A program made the translations under genes and the position numbers. A stretch of 64,000 nt of DNA from Aplidium turbinatum. Taxonomy: Eukaryota > Chordata > Ascidiacea > Aplousobranchia > Polyclinidae. Below are positions 54,348-64,000 of the stretch, piece by piece (position 1 is the stretch's first letter; every line of letters begins with the position of its first letter). Location of the stretch: contig OU964921.1 in NCBI GenBank assembly GCA_918807975.1, forward strand, positions 22,594,498 through 22,658,497. Direction: 5' to 3'. The notes beneath the pieces are model-generated. The model ran no database searches. It was given only the letters and a program-made list of their open reading frames with translations, and was not told where the DNA came from.

Positions 54348-56390
54348 TCATACTATTAGTTCGAGTATTTTGATGAGGGAGGACGAGACAGCAGTTGATG
54401 TGGAAGTTCGATGATATATAATGAACACAAAAGCAGGTGATAAGCAGTTCAGTTAGTAGTCCATTGATGGATGACGAGCACGACAGCTGTTGAGTTGTGA
54501 GTCCGTTGATATGGGCCGAATATGACACGAAAGAGGCAAGCTTGTATAATTGCAAGCTGTGTGACATGCAGCCATTGCATGTCGAAAGTGGCGCAAATAG
54601 CGGCACTGGTTTGGTTGGTGTGCTTCTGACGTGGAGAAGGCTTGAAACGTCGCGGTGTGCTACTGACGCAGAGAAGGCTTGAATGATGGACGATGCAGCA
54701 ATTGCACATCGATGGTGTGTCGCAGGGAGTAGCGGCAGATATGGGGTTGACCATATTGGTTGCATCGGCGGCTGTGGATAGCCGTATAGAGGTCATCTCC
54801 GTGGAGGCATCTCGTGGTTGAAGCATCTCGTGTTGAGGTATGTGATGAGGGACTGTTCAACTCAGTGCCAATCGTGAAGAACATGGGGTGCTGTGGTGCC
54901 ATGTTGAAGTGGTCTCATCAGTAAGCTTGTCGAGACATCATCGTGGTGCAATATAGAAGTCCCATGAAGTCTCGCATCCAGTCTCGCAGCAACCGTGTTG
55001 ATGGGCACGTCTGAAACAAAATTGATACAGAGTAGCGTCCGCTAAAAAGTAACACATAAGCAGTATAAGGACACATAACAAAAAAATGGCGATACATGCG
55101 GGCATACAAATTGTTAAATTTGCAAGGCATGACGTGGTCATGGCGACAAATGCCGGCTGATGATAGGTAGGAAACTAGGCATGAAACTATGAGAGTCGTA
55201 GTATATGGGTACTGAGTAGGCTCAGCACTCATTAATAAACAAAGCGACAAACACGAGCAGAAAAAAATTTGTTGCAATGACGTAGCATGACATGGTCATG
55301 GCGGCACATGCCGGCTGAGATAGGATACATTAAAAAAACTAGCGATAAATGAGCATACGTAGCATGACGTGGTCATGGCGGAAAATGCCAGCTGATGAAA
55401 GGTCACTTTAAAAAAAGTAGCGACAAATATGAGTACAAAAAGTTGTTGCAACAACACGTGACTGTGGTTAAACGGGTGACTATAGAATGGAAGAATGGAT
55501 GCAGTTTTCGCGTTTTGCCCAGAACGGTAAGCTAATGAAGGGATGCAGTTTTGACGTCTTGCCCGGGACGGTAAGCTACAGTTTTAAAAATAGTGGTAAG
55601 CGCGGCTGAAACGGTGCACGAGGCTGTGATGCACATACCGAGATAAAATCAGTAGGCTGACAAGTGAGTTTGCAGTGACTTAGTGGTAAAAGAATGTCAG
55701 TGAATAAACAAAAAGTAAGCTACGATACGCTGGGCATATGAAACAATACAGTAGGTGTAAGTAGCGTGTGACATACAAGATGGCGTTTGCTTATAAAAAC
55801 AAAGATTTGCGCTGGGAGGTGATCAGAGCGCAGTGAGACATCATGACGTAGTTAGTTGACATTGCAGTGGTTAGGCTACGTCATGAAGGCGATTAACTTT
55901 ATGGTATAGGCGCAGAGGTGGATCCGTCAACCTTACATTGATTCAACGTCAGCAAACGTTGAAGCAATGTAAGTATGACGAATGCCGTTGTATGGGGAGT
56001 TACGCCACGAGAAACCGTAGCTGCTAGATGATTACAAATATTTAAAAAAAATTTGCATGTAGTGGTTTCCATAGCAACCACAAGCATTGGGTACCATGGA
56101 ATAGAAGTTATTTATAAGTGGTTGAAAACGATGAATGTAGGCTACAGTAAGCTACTAGGTGATTACAGATACTTAAAAAAAAATTTGTATGCAGTGGTTT
56201 CTATAGCAACCAGAAAAGTAAGGTACCATGGAATAGAATTTGTAGCCTAAGTGGTTGAAAATAGTGAATGTAGGCTCCAGTGCTAGATAATTACAAAAAG
56301 TTAAGAAAAATTTGCAAACACGTGCTACATTATCAGGTTGATGTCTTTATTGGAGGTCGTGAGTTCAGAAAATTTACTCGGGGGCACCAT
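54348..56390 (+). repeat. Repeat-rich 3' interior of the non-coding LTR element
   Basis: Three dispersed copies of gcatgacgtggtcatggcgg with atgccggctgatga occur near 55124, 55289 and 55358. Two copies of gatgcagttttcgcgttttg-like text occur near 55498-55560. Two and a half tandem units of about 125 bp carry gtggtttccatagcaacca and ggtaccatggaatagaa at 56018-56330. No retroelement protein was recognised. A short purine-rich tcgggggcaccat precedes the 3' LTR. Confidence 0.7.
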
Positions 56391-56741
56391 TGTAACAGAA
56401 GTAGTTAAGCTAACATTCTGAATACATAGATCAAGCACTACAGTTGCTTCTCCAAAGGTCTTCTTTATTGATTAGGCTACCCAGCATACAAGTCGACGTC
56501 ATCAGATAGCTGAGACAAATACGTGTTCTGCCAAGTTGTGTCAATTTGAAAAGAGCGAATATTGCCACGCTAGTCACTTTTATACACGAAAGTATTCATC
56601 CACCGAGTGCTGCCAGGCGCAATGCTAATGAATTAATAAAACTTGAACGTAGGCCAAACAGTAGAATTATGTAATTATGAGAACGTTGGACTGCACTGCA
56701 GAATATTGGCTGGTGACGAATATAAGACAGCAGTCGGTACA
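56391..56741 (+). repeat. 3' LTR of the non-coding LTR element
   Basis: 351 bp, matching 45354-45699 with about eight substitutions and a small gap. Confidence 0.88.
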
Positions 56742-56760
56742 AACTAAGTTATTCCATCTG

Positions 56761-57353
56761 TAGGGACCCGAATGAATTTCCATTGTTTTTAGCTCTCTAC
56801 AAAATGTAATTCTCACATAACATTTACGTTTCTTAAAAACTCACTGAACCCAACAGTGAGAATAAATAGTTGCGTTTCTTAAGAAAACTCACTTGTTGTG
56901 CACCGGGATTATTTTGATGGATCATTTTTTACTCAAATAACCTACCACCCGCAGATTTCCCAAGTGAGGCTGTTAAAATGGCCATTTATTGCTTTCAATC
57001 TTATTCAGTATACCCGCAGTTCACCTCTGTAATGGAATCTCACTAGCAGGAGTTCACCCTAGTTTGTAAACATTGTTGGAATTTGCCAATTTTAAATTAC
57101 GTAACTGTTTGCTTTTTCCTTTCTGTGAAAGTGGTTTATATACCTCTGCACAAAACAATTTTAACTGAGACTCATAAGATAACTTTTCAAATTCAAAATC
57201 TAAATTCAATTCGAACTCACAAATAAAGAAATTATTGAGACTCATTTGCGTTACTTCTGTTGCCATTGAAGCTTTGTTACGCCAGCAGTGGTTCTGCTGT
57301 TATCAGGGGGAATAAACATTTAAATCAACAATAAAAACTTTAAACCCCTGCAC
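56761..57353. other. Stretch without a recognised gene
   Basis: A/T-rich. A 70-codon minus-strand frame at 57054-57266 has no recognisable motif. Confidence 0.35.
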
Positions 57354-57483
57354 ATCCATTAGATGCCGCTGAACGGAGAGCAGTCCTTATAACGTGCGGT
57401 GCTCAAGCGCACACCCCGAGAGTCGAACCAGCGCCGCTTGAAGCTTCTTCGTTCCAGAAGTGACGCGCTAACCAATTGAGCAC
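57354..57483 (-). mobile_element. SINE (AATC family), head fragment
   Basis: Complement of the tRNA-like head: ctcaattggttagcgcgtca is read on the minus strand near 57482, and ggttcgactctcgggg gives box B. The body and tail are missing on the plus-strand left side. Confidence 0.8.
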
Positions 57484-57712
57484 AGTAGAGGCTTTTGACG
57501 CAGGGCCGGTTTCCGAGATTGACAAAGTGAAGTTTTCGATTGTTGAAATGTTGCTGGCGAAAAATTATTCCATCCATTAGGTGCCACCATGGGTGCCACT
57601 GAATGGAGAGCAATCCTAAAATGCGTTGCTTAAGCGCATAGGCTACCCTGAGAACCGAATCAGCGCCGCTTGATCTTGAGTCGGGCGTGCAACTACTGAG
57701 CTGACGGGGCAG
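57484..57712 (-). mobile_element. SINE copy with a diverged tRNA head
   Basis: The mid-body (complement of gacttcaacaatcggaaact) leads to a head in which the minus strand reads ccccgtcagctcagtagttg. Box B (gattcggttctcagg) is degraded. It abuts the previous fragment head to tail, so one SINE probably landed in another or the pair recombined. Confidence 0.75.
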
Positions 57713-57746
57713 AAGTTGGAAATTTTCAAAAGATATGTAGGCTATT

Positions 57747-58496
57747 TGTAGCGGACGCGTCGGTTAGTGCGCGCGCTCATATGCTGCCGTCCGTGCTGAC
57801 GGCGACATTCCCGGGCAGAACAAGATTGGGGCTGGCAAGGAATGACCAGTACACGATGGTCTTCACACTGTCTATTTACTAACTGGATTGACAGCTAATG
57901 CTTGACTACAAGATTGAATTCTCCAAGGCTCCGTCGTTTATTAATCGATCCACTATTTTTAGGAGAACAGAGATTTAAACATAACGAACTAAGAACACCG
58001 AACTTTCAAAGAATAGAACTTCAACTTGTAGAAATCAAATAGCCAACCACTTGGTTGCAACCAGAAAATAATAGCGAACCTTCTTGAATCGTCTCGAATA
58101 ATATAGTTGAATAGTAAAGTAAAATCTATTACAGTAAAGGTCTAGTAAAGTTCTCGATTACAAGTAGCCTACCATATCCTTACACCCAAAACTAAAATTC
58201 TCTGTCTGTTGAATGGTTGGCCAAAACGCGATATACATAGTCGCTGAGGAATGAAACATCTGTAAGCTATAACGTTGAAAAGACGAAAGACTACGCATAT
58301 GTGATTGAAGCTACAGGTTGTAAGAATGCCTTTGGCTGATTGGCAAACGATTTCTTAAGAGGCAAGCAAATTCCTAATCAAATTCCTAATCATAATCAGG
58401 AAGCCCGAAGCATACTTGCCAGTTGTCCTAGGGTTATACCGGTACTTGCGTTAAGGAAGATTGAAAAGACCTAAAGTGAAAACGCAGGGCGCTACA
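57747..58496 (-). mobile_element. Solo LTR of the TGTAGCGCC...GTCCGCTACA family
   Basis: On the minus strand it starts tgtagcgccctgcgttttca, contains attaataaacgacgg (polyadenylation signal), and ends acgcgtccgctaca. The flanks ctatt and ctact form a near-duplication with one mismatch. It is the same family as 31951-32795, with about 100 similar bases at the 3' end. Confidence 0.7.
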
Positions 58497-58765
58497 CTAC
58501 TACTTGCCTGAAATAAGCGAAATGCCTTTCACCACTAGCGTAGCTAAGTGCTGCTTTTTAATCCCCCACACTTCTAATATAGCCTACCGTATTCAAAAGT
58601 TGATTTTCGATTGTGAATTATCAGTAGGCCTACCGGTAAGGTGTTGAATGAAAGCTTTTTTAGTCGAAATAAAGACTTCCACCTTCAGGACCATTGGTTC
58701 AGGTTAAAAGTGTGTGATTTTGACAGGAATTAAAATGCTTAGGCCGCTTGAGGCAAGGTATCCTG

Positions 58766-58990
58766 TAGCGCCCTGCGTTTCACCTTAAGTCTTTTTCAAC
58801 GTTTGTTACCGTCGTGAAATTGTCGGTTTTTCGCATATAGCCTATGTAACGTTACCCAGTAATTCAAGTATTTTGCAGTTGTGCTTTGGGATTTTGAAGC
58901 GTGATTAGGAATTTGCGTGTCTCAGGAAATTCCAAAATTACAAATGGAAGAAATTATATAGTGTCAGTTGAGTCGAGAGAGACTGGCATC
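58766..58990 (+). repeat. LTR fragment, opposite orientation to 57747-58496
   Basis: It starts tgtagcgccctgcgtttcac and also shares gattaggaatttgc with the solo LTR. Similarity fades toward the CACTA-like element at 59105. It may be the remaining 5' part of a broken LTR. Confidence 0.55.
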
Positions 58991-59104
58991 ATCAATGGAT
59001 TGTTTTGCTGAGTAAAAGTTAAGTGTGATGGATAGTGCTGTTTTGTCGATCTCAGCACCAGCACACGTGACAGCGATTCTGCCTTCTCAAGAGACAAAAG
59101 ATAA

Positions 59105-61163
59105 CACTGGTCTACAAATTTCAACTTTTTTTTTCAGGTTTGGGTTTTGACAACTGATTTTAGCTAACTTTGGGGCGCTGAATCCGAAAATGAACTCAGA
59201 TTTTCTCTATCACATCAAGTTTTCTTTCTATCGTTGCCATTATTAATGAAATTGACCAATTTTTATCCTTTTTAGTGCAGTAAAATGTCAAATATAATTA
59301 TATTCTGACAGCTATAAACTTTCACACATAGAGATATTTTTACACTAAATTCATAAATTGGTTCAGATTTCCTTTAAAATAAAAAAAATTCCTGTTATGA
59401 TAATAATCGTAATAGGACATAGTGGAGATTGGTAGCGTTGAGTTTTTCCATGCTGGCTTGAACTCCCTGTCTTGGCTTCTCAGGCGTTATCTGTGGGTCA
59501 GCTGCTATCTCTGTGCAGCAGGGTTACCGGATGTAAATTTGGCAAGGAGCCAACTGCACGTTCAAAAAGGGCCAAAAAAGAGCCAACTTTTTAAACAAGG
59601 GGCCAATTTCGTTTATTGCAACAATATAGAAGGGCTTCTTTTAGAAATGGGATGACCACAGTATGATGCAGACGAATGGAGACTTTTCATTGATAGCTCC
59701 AAACGAAGTTTGAAGTGTGTTCTACTTCACAATGGTAACGTGTACGGTTCTATTCCGATAGGACACTCGGTGACAATGAAAGAAGAGTATCAGAACATCA
59801 AAACCGTTCTTGAAAAGTTAAAGTACCATGAGCATGGTTGGCTCATCTGTGTAGATTTAAAAATGGTGGACTTTTTGCTGGGGCAACAAAGTGGCTACAC
59901 CAAATACCCATGTTTCCTATGCTACTGGGACAACAGGGCCAAGGATCAGCACTGGAACAAAGAAGAGTGGCCTCCAAGGTTCACCTTGACACCTGGAGAC
60001 AAAAAGATCATACGTGATCAGTTAGTTGATATCAAAAAGATCCTCTTGCCTCCTCTTCACATCAAATTTGGTCTCATGAAACAATATGTAAAAGCTTTGG
60101 ATCATGAAGGAGAGTGTTTTAAGTATATATGTTATGCTTTTCCTGGTCTCAGTGAAGAGAAAAAAAGAGCTGGGATTTTCAATGGACCACAAATCAGGCA
60201 ATTGTTAAAGGATGAAAATTTTGTAAAATCAATGTTGCCATTTGAGGCTAGAGCTTGGAATGCTTTCGGTGCTGTTGTGAGAATTTTTTTGGGAAACAGA
60301 AAAGCAGAAAATTATAAAGATCTTTTAAGGGAGCTACTGCTTAGTTTTGAAGATTTGGGATGCATGATGAGCATCAAAGTTCACTATTTGAAAAGCCATG
60401 CAGATGAGTTTCCAGAAAACCTTGAGAAAGTTAGTGAAGAACAGGGTGAACGTTTCCACCAGGATATTAAAATTATGCAGGAACGTTATCAAGGTCGGTG
60501 GGATTGTCATGATGGCCGACTATTGTTGTAGTTTTAAAAGAGAAATTCCAGATGCTGCTCATAAAAGAAAGTCCCTCAAAAGAGCCTTTTTAAGCTTACA
60601 AGTGAAGAGTTCATATTTATGAAAGCTCTTTTTTTGACTGTTTCTGAACTCGCCCAGCCCAAGTCCCTTTGAGTCAATCTTTATTTTGGCACTTTGCTAT
60701 TTCTGTGTGTGTCTTCAGAATTTCTGCACTCCATTGGAATGTCTATGTGCATATTGTGTGAACTGTAGGCTATAATTCAGAAAATACCTTGTCACTGTCC
60801 TATCGACATGTTCGTCAGCATAATGTTATGTTATTATGGTTGCTCTTTTGCATGCCTATTTTTTATTCCAAGGCATGAAATTTTAATAAAAACAATGCAA
60901 ATTTGTGAGAATATAATATAGAATGCTTGTTTGTTAATTAAAGCTAGATTATTGCAGGTAAAACAGTGTTTATTGCATCAGAATTCCTTGTTTTGACAAC
61001 AGAGGGGGGGCAAAAATTGATTTTTTTCAAAAATTAGGGATATTTCATATCTCAAAAACGTGATGTGATAGAGAAAATCTGAGTTCATTTTCGGATTCAG
61101 CGCCCCAAAATTAGCTAAAATGGGTTGTCAAAACCCAAACCTGAAATTTTGTGTAGACCAGTG
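59105..61163 (+). mobile_element. CACTA-like DNA transposon, 2.06 kb
   Basis: TIRs of about 110 bp start cactggtctaca at 59105 and end tgtagaccagtg at 61163, sharing ggtttgggttttgacaac, ggggcgctgaatccgaaaat and ctatcacatca in inverse order. A 3-bp duplication taa flanks it. CACTG ends and a 3-bp duplication fit the CMC/EnSpm superfamily. The interior has one transposase gene with two lesions. Confidence 0.85.
59500..60622 (+). pseudogene. Transposase of the CACTA-like element
   Basis: The frame reads QGANFVYCNNIEGLLLEMG, a stop at about 59653, then DEWRLFIDSSKRSLKCVLLH and NGNVYGSIPIGHSVTMKEEY. Next come VDLKMVDFLLGQQSGYTKYP with CFLCYWDNRAK, LLPPLHIKFGLMKQYVKALD, FNGPQIRQLLKD and SEEQGERFHQDIKIMQERYQ. 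A frameshift near 60.5 kb separates the last blocks (MMADYCCSFKREIPDAAHKR). This protein type is very common in insects, Hydra and other invertebrates. Asp in VDLK and Glu in EQGERFHQD are candidate catalytic residues. Confidence 0.85.
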
Positions 61164-63219
61164 TAATATATGTACAAATGCCAAGCAAGCTTACACAAAA
61201 AGTTCCATTACAGGGTAAAAAAAAATTGTGCATACACAGTAGTGCAATGCAAACAAAAAACAGAAACAACGTTTCTTAAATCATGGTAGCTCCTAGTAAT
61301 ATTAAAAAAAATTGGGGCACACGAAAACTACAACCTCTTTGGGTGGCTTCGCATAATTTCCCCTGTCTTTGCGCCACAGAGTTATACAAACTGAGTGCTT
61401 CAGCTGAGAACATAAGGGTGGCAAAGTTGTGAATTAAAGTCTTCACAATGATTTCTCCTATTCGGAGATCTCCTTGTCGGAGTAAAAAGACGCACAAACT
61501 CACGGATGGTTGCTTGGAAGCGACACCATAACGCTTTGCAGAGCTATGCCTGCACATGTACGTCTGTAGAAAAATGAGATTGAGGTTCGAACCTCGTAAT
61601 CTCTATGCTAGTTGCATGTAGTTGCATGCTAGTTGCATGCTAGTTGCAAAAAAAGTATATTAAAATGAGCTAAGTATTTAAGTAACATTTGACCCTGCGA
61701 TAATACTACAAAAAATTACATAATTATGTTTCCCTGCAAAGGCAACTTGTTGGCAATCAGCTTATCTAAGCAACGTTTAAAAAAAAATTAACTTTGGCAA
61801 ATGGCGCTTCGGCATAAATCAGATTGTCGACATCGGCTGCTGAAATGAGTAGTCTGCCGTTGAACGATTCGCTTTATTGAGCGAACAACAACAATCAGTT
61901 ACGTTTAACAAGCAATAAATTGCTGGCATGGTGCTTTAAAAAGTAGGCTACAATACGCTATCAGAAAAATTGTTGGAAAACCAACGCGTGAAATCATAAA
62001 AGGTGACATGTTTTTACAAACTAATTATGAGCTCGTGTTTTTTTTTTTATTGACATAGAAATAAAAATTTTGTAGCATAATGTACTTACCAGATTCCAGA
62101 ATCGTGTTAACTTTTTACTTTCAAACCTACTTACGTGCGAGGTCACCAATGTGGTTATATTTTATTTAGGTGTAACTTATAAAAATGTGGTAATCTTTAT
62201 TTAGATTATTTAAGTATGAGTTTAAGTATGAGAATGGTTTGTTCATAAGTTGAATTAAGATGAAGGCTGTCTGACTGCCTGATGAAATTTCTATCTATCT
62301 AATTTGGCTATCTGACTCCATGAACTGATTTCCACACAATTGTTATTCGAATTATAATTTCAAGCTATCAGAAGGTGTTCGTATAATGTTGTAGGTCTAT
62401 AACACAATTTGAATTTAAACAGTACAGAATAATGAAATTACAGGATAGTGAAACATTATCACGAGTTATTACATTTTAATTAAACAATCAATTTAATGTT
62501 TTCCTGAGAGCTGAACTGGTCTAACTGAGCTGGTTTGATGTGATAGAGCTCTTTGTCTAATTGAGCTGGTTTAATGTGATAGAGCTAGTCCGATTTTATA
62601 GAGCTCTCGTCAAAGGACGAACAAACCATTTTATTGTGTGCGCCCTTTTTTCTATTTACTTCGGGAGCAGTTTAAATGGAAAATTACAGAAACTTTAGTA
62701 AAAGGCAGGAAAACTTATATGTTGAAATAATGAATCGCTACACTAGCATTCAACCTCTCCTGTCCCAAAGTATTTCTCAGAAAGGTTTTCAATCTACGAA
62801 GATTGGAAAATGACCTCTTACAAGCAGCAGAGCTTACCGGGCAAACTAAGAGGATCTTAATCAGCTGAAGTAGCCTACCGTATTTGAGAATAGAGAGGTT
62901 TTTCCAACTCGGACAATGCCTGCTAAGCTCATTTAGATTAGAACAGCAGACACTATAGTTAGGGTTAGTGTAATAATAATAAAAGGTTTCTGCAGACTCT
63001 TAACCTCAGTTCTGGCTTCTCGGTGTTTTGGGAATTGCTAATCATAAATCATAATAAATAATAGCCTAATAATAAATTTTTGTGGTTACCAAACCTGGTT
63101 GATTTTTTATTGATTACTATAGTTAGGAGCTGCGATTAAGCGCAGGAGATTAATTCATTGCATACCAGAGACACAAGACCTGCACAGGATATTAAAACAA
63201 TGAGTCTCTTCATAAACAT
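61164..63219. other. AT-rich stretch; two short tandem repeats
   Basis: ctagttgcatg words repeat about four times at 61608-61645, and gagctggttt-atgtgatagagct occurs twice at 62526-62590. A box-B-like hairpin gaggttcgaacctc sits at 61580 with no box A in place. No gene was recognised. Confidence 0.5.
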
Positions 63220-63579
63220 TACCGTACTGCAGTGCCGTGGCCGGTGGCCTGGTCCAACTCGTCCTTAATACATTCAATGAAGGTCCTTCATTTTTTTTTT
63301 CATCAAATCCAAGACAATTTAGAACTGTGCTCAAACATCAATAAAAGAAAAACAACAGCAATGCAAGATGCTTGCACTCAACTAAATCGAAGTAGGCTAC
63401 AACTTCATAGCAAATATTTTTTTCTAAATTATTGGGGGGGATGCTGTCAAATATTGCCCCACCCCCCTACTTCGGCACCACTGATGGTTGGAACCTCCTA
63501 AGTTGTATGGTGACGTGAAGTTCCTTTCTACAATAAAGGCATACCTATAACTAAGAAGTCTAGAGTAGACGTTTTTCTC
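63220..63579. other. Possible decayed MITE with G/C-run end
   Basis: cagtgccgtggccggtggc at the left and cacccccctacttcggcaccactg at the right look like diverged hAT-type ends (cagtggtgc when complemented). The flanks do not match, so this is only suggested. Confidence 0.35.
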
Positions 63580-63676
63580 GATCATTCCCTGCGATCACTG
63601 CGCTCGGAATGTCGCTGTAGCTTAAGCTTCCACAGCTAGGTATGGACGGATAAGCTGAATTATATACTGTCCGCTA
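63580..63676 (+). repeat. 3' end fragment of the GTCCGCTACA LTR family
   Basis: It carries cattccctgcgatcactgcg, ggaatgtcgct and the terminal actgtccgctaca, paralleling the last hundred bases of the LTR at 31951-32795. The 5' part was not found within LTR distance. Confidence 0.55.
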
Positions 63677-64000
63677 CATATCCCATCATCTGAGAGCAAA
63701 ATGGTTGTAAGTTTTAGATTTCTTATGGTCAAAACAATGCGAGAGATTAAATTTTTTTTATTTTTTATTCAATTTTAAACAGGTCTTAATGTTCTGGCCA
63801 GCTGCAACAAATAGAGTTGAACGATATTTCCACTAGCGCTGTTAGTGTGCAGGTTTTGCCTTTTGTCGCTTAGTTACAACGCCTAAATCAAGATATGACT
63901 ATGACAGGGACAGCAATTCGCCTGCAAATGCAAAGCTGAGTCAGACTCGTCTTTGTGAGGATATCATGTGCGCTGTCTTGTTGACTTGTTTGTAGTAAAT
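63677..64000. other. Window end without a recognised gene
   Basis: About 320 bp with no motif recognised. Confidence 0.4.

Larger units (their letters stand above)
45354..56741 (+). mobile_element. Non-coding LTR retrotransposon with nested insertions
   Basis: LTRs at 45354-45699 and 56391-56741 start tgtaacagaagtag and end cggtaca. A 4-bp duplication aact flanks the element (45350-45353 and 56742-56745) inside a SINE. Removing the insertions at 45991-53561 and 53591-54339 leaves about 2.3 kb of interior, with no gag or pol recognised, so this looks like a non-autonomous (TRIM/LARD-like) element. The LTRs differ at about eight positions plus a short gap, older than the gypsy and BEL/Pao copies here. 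Confidence 0.88.

Noticed and set aside
54292-54902. Overlapping minus-strand frames of 80-157 codons
   Set aside because: They lie in repeat-rich LTR-element interior, overlap in several frames and show no protein motif.
61276-61557. Minus-strand frame of 93 codons
   Set aside because: It has a plausible length, but no domain, no flanking splice sites and no neighbours of the same kind.
63220-63500. Complete hAT MITE
   Set aside because: The end-like words are diverged and the flanks do not form an 8-bp duplication; kept only as a possible decayed element.
1-64000. CRISPR arrays, rRNA genes, bacterial-type operons
   Set aside because: No regularly spaced repeats with unique spacers and no rRNA-like blocks were seen; the content is clearly eukaryotic.

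Overview
The window is AT-rich animal DNA, and every part of it that I can identify is transposable-element sequence. No host protein-coding gene could be supported. Evidence for an animal genome is a CsRn1-clade Ty3/gypsy element primed by tRNA-Trp, a BEL/Pao element, Jockey/I-type LINEs, tRNA-headed SINEs, THAP-domain exons and many hAT elements. Frequent short words such as taggctac and ccggta recall marine invertebrate genomes, but the species cannot be fixed from this sequence.

Layout. 1-5.7 kb: a P/THAP9-like transposase fragment, palindromic and tandem repeats, a hAT MITE and a MITE with an internal tRNA-like promoter. 5.7-12.8 kb: a young CsRn1-type gypsy element whose 5' LTR is split by a 5'-truncated LINE. 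12.8-14.4 kb: a LINE scrap. 14.4-20.6 kb: a BEL/Pao element holding a hAT element, which holds a LINE, which holds a SINE. 20.8-35.3 kb: two roughly 0.65-0.7 kb inverted repeats bracketing decayed exons of a C2H2-finger protein (plus strand) and a THAP protein (minus strand), with two solo LTRs, a hAT element and a 3.1 kb LINE inserted. 35-45 kb: a SINE, a second tRNA-bearing MITE, two hAT deletion derivatives, another MITE and a gypsy gag scrap. 45.2-56.8 kb: a SINE split by an 11.4 kb LTR element, which holds a 7.6 kb long-TIR transposon, which holds a 4.5 kb TIR element, which holds palindromes. 57-64 kb: SINE scraps, a solo LTR, a CACTA-like transposon and LTR fragments.

Four hAT elements have perfect 8-bp target duplications and similar CAG-type ends, but each carries its own unrelated subterminal repeat word. 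The points most worth following are that hAT subterminal divergence, the tRNA-bearing MITE, the THAP plus C2H2 long-TIR element, the 7.6 kb long-TIR element with an unplaced transposase, and a 34-bp block shared by the 5' region of one LINE and the 3' end of another.

Functionally this is a nested record of insertions, not a set of cooperating genes. The nesting gives relative ages: the SINE at 45.2 kb is older than the LTR element inside it; the BEL element is older than its hAT, LINE and SINE; and the gypsy element is older than the LINE in its LTR.
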